This document shows, piece after piece, positions 42,891 through 43,568 of a stretch of DNA of 43,568 nt (its first letter is position 1; every line of letters starts with the position of its first letter). Origin of the DNA: Azospirillaceae bacterium (GTDB taxonomy: Bacteria > Pseudomonadota > Alphaproteobacteria > Azospirillales > Azospirillaceae); NCBI GenBank assembly GCA_028277115.1, contig JANQHG010000046.1:1-43568 (forward strand). Direction: 5' to 3'. The translations under genes were made by a program, and so were the position numbers. The notes beneath the pieces are model-generated. The model was not told the origin of the DNA. It made no database searches and saw only the letters and a program-made list of their open reading frames with translations.

Positions 42891-43568
42891 CCGACACTGC
42901 CCATGACGACGGCCCTTACGATCCGGAGCGCGCGCCAGACCCTAGCGATCGCGGCGAGATCTGTAAACCCGAGTCGGGACTGCTGATCATTGCGACGCCG
43001 ATCGGCAACCTTGGTGACATCACGATCCGCGCATTGACGGGACTGCGCCATGCCGCCGTGATCGCGTGCGAGGACACGCGCACGACCGGTCGTCTTCTTG
43101 CCAAGTATCAGATATCGACCCCCATGGTCGCGTATCACGAGCACAATGCGCCGGCGATGCGACCGCGGCTCCTGCGCCGCCTCGCGGCCGGCCAGACCGT
43201 GGCCCTGGTCTCGGACGCCGGGACGCCGTTGATCTCGGACCCCGGGTACAAGCTGGTGCGGGCGTGTCTCGACGCCGGTCTGCGGGTCACCGCGCTGCCC
43301 GGTCCCGATGCGGCGACCACCGCCTTGGTGGTGTCGGGTCTGCCGACCGATCGTTACCTGTGCGCCGGGTTCCTGCCACCGCGTCGGGCGGCGCGGCGCC
43401 GGGCGATCGACCGTTTGGCCGATGTCGGCGCGACCTTGGTGGTCTACGAGGCACCGCAGCGGCTCGCCGAGACCTTGGCCGATCTGGCGGACCGGCTCGG
43501 GGCCGACCGCCCGGCGGCGCTCGCCCGCGAACTGACCAAGCGGTTCGAGGAGGTGCGCCGCGACACCT
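42842..43568 (+). CDS. rsmI: 16S rRNA (cytidine(1402)-2'-O)-methyltransferase, 3' end cut by window edge
   Basis: SAM-dependent methyltransferase acting on C1402 of 16S rRNA. The conserved frame starts near 42977 with GLLIIATPIGNLGDITIRAL, then IACEDTRTTGRLLAKY, ALVSDAGTPLISDPGYKLV, ALPGPDAATTALVVSGLP and ARELTKRFEEV before running off the window. No in-frame ATG, GTG or TTG exists between 42845 and 42976; the first standard start is GTG at 42842, which overlaps the lppC 5' end by 49 bases. A CTG at 42878 has a better ribosome site (GGGGGAG, five bases upstream). The start is therefore uncertain although the gene is not. Confidence 0.9.
   Translation, partial: MRRRADQPGGVDLISSSDTAHDDGPYDPERAPDPSDRGEICKPESGLLIIATPIGNLGDITIRALTGLRHAAVIACEDTRTTGRLLAKYQISTPMVAYHEHNAPAMRPRLLRRLAAGQTVALVSDAGTPLISDPGYKLVRACLDAGLRVTALPGPDAATTALVVSGLPTDRYLCAGFLPPRRAARRRAIDRLADVGATLVVYEAPQRLAETLADLADRLGADRPAALARELTKRFEEVRRDT

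Overview
The window is a very GC-rich (about 70 % by eye), gene-dense stretch of a bacterial chromosome. Its gene content points to an alphaproteobacterium, most likely of the Rhodospirillales type: an rplU-rpmA-obgE-proB block, an EF-G-like paralogue, a hopanoid cyclase, a bacteriophytochrome with its heme oxygenase, a YejF-type transporter ATPase, a branched-chain amino-acid type ABC operon carrying acyl-activating enzymes, NnrU, and divergent lppC/rsmI. The taxonomic placement is inference from gene order and protein style; there is no rRNA gene to confirm it.

Layout. 1-2.0 kb (minus): rplU, rpmA, obgE and the first codons of proB. 2.3-4.3 kb (plus): EF-G-like translation GTPase. 4.4-10.8 kb (minus): inositol-monophosphatase family enzyme; the two-gene photoreceptor unit bphO-bphP (heme oxygenase makes the biliverdin that the phytochrome kinase binds); an Atm1-type ABC exporter. 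11.3-13.2 kb (plus): squalene-hopene cyclase. 13.4-15.9 kb (minus): membrane-anchored penicillin-acylase family hydrolase. 16.3-17.1 kb (plus): a small membrane protein and a Nudix hydrolase. 17.2-18.05 kb (minus): creatininase-family amidohydrolase. 18.4-20.0 kb (plus): YejF-like double ATPase. 20.5-29.2 kb (plus): seven-gene transport and activation operon (livG, long-chain acyl-CoA ligase, livH, livM, binding protein, livF, PaaK-like enzyme), presumably importing an organic acid or amino acid and activating acids with CoA. 29.2-30.0 kb (minus): family 25 glycosyltransferase. 30.6-35.9 kb: TetR regulator divergent from an RND efflux adaptor and pump, with two matching palindromic operators between them. 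35.9-36.4 kb (minus): tadA. 36.5-41.5 kb (plus): dodecin, rRNA pseudouridine synthase, rsmD, yggT, DUF167, folD, corA, nnrU. 41.6-42.9 kb (minus): lppC-type lipoprotein. 42.8 kb to the end (plus): rsmI, cut by the window edge.

Most of the window is housekeeping or well-known families. I do not see a clear new multi-gene system. The best unexplained structures are (i) a roughly 200-bp tandem duplication at the RND/tadA junction, which leaves the last 58 residues of the pump encoded antisense to a spare copy of the tadA 3' end; (ii) a dispersed element of about 125-145 bp with 15-16 bp inverted arms, present at 13.3 kb and 30.2 kb; (iii) helically phased GATAGC repeats at 30.4 kb; and (iv) a 13-bp tandem array that runs directly into the start codon of the PaaK-like gene. 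No tRNA, rRNA, CRISPR array, insertion sequence or phage gene was recognised.
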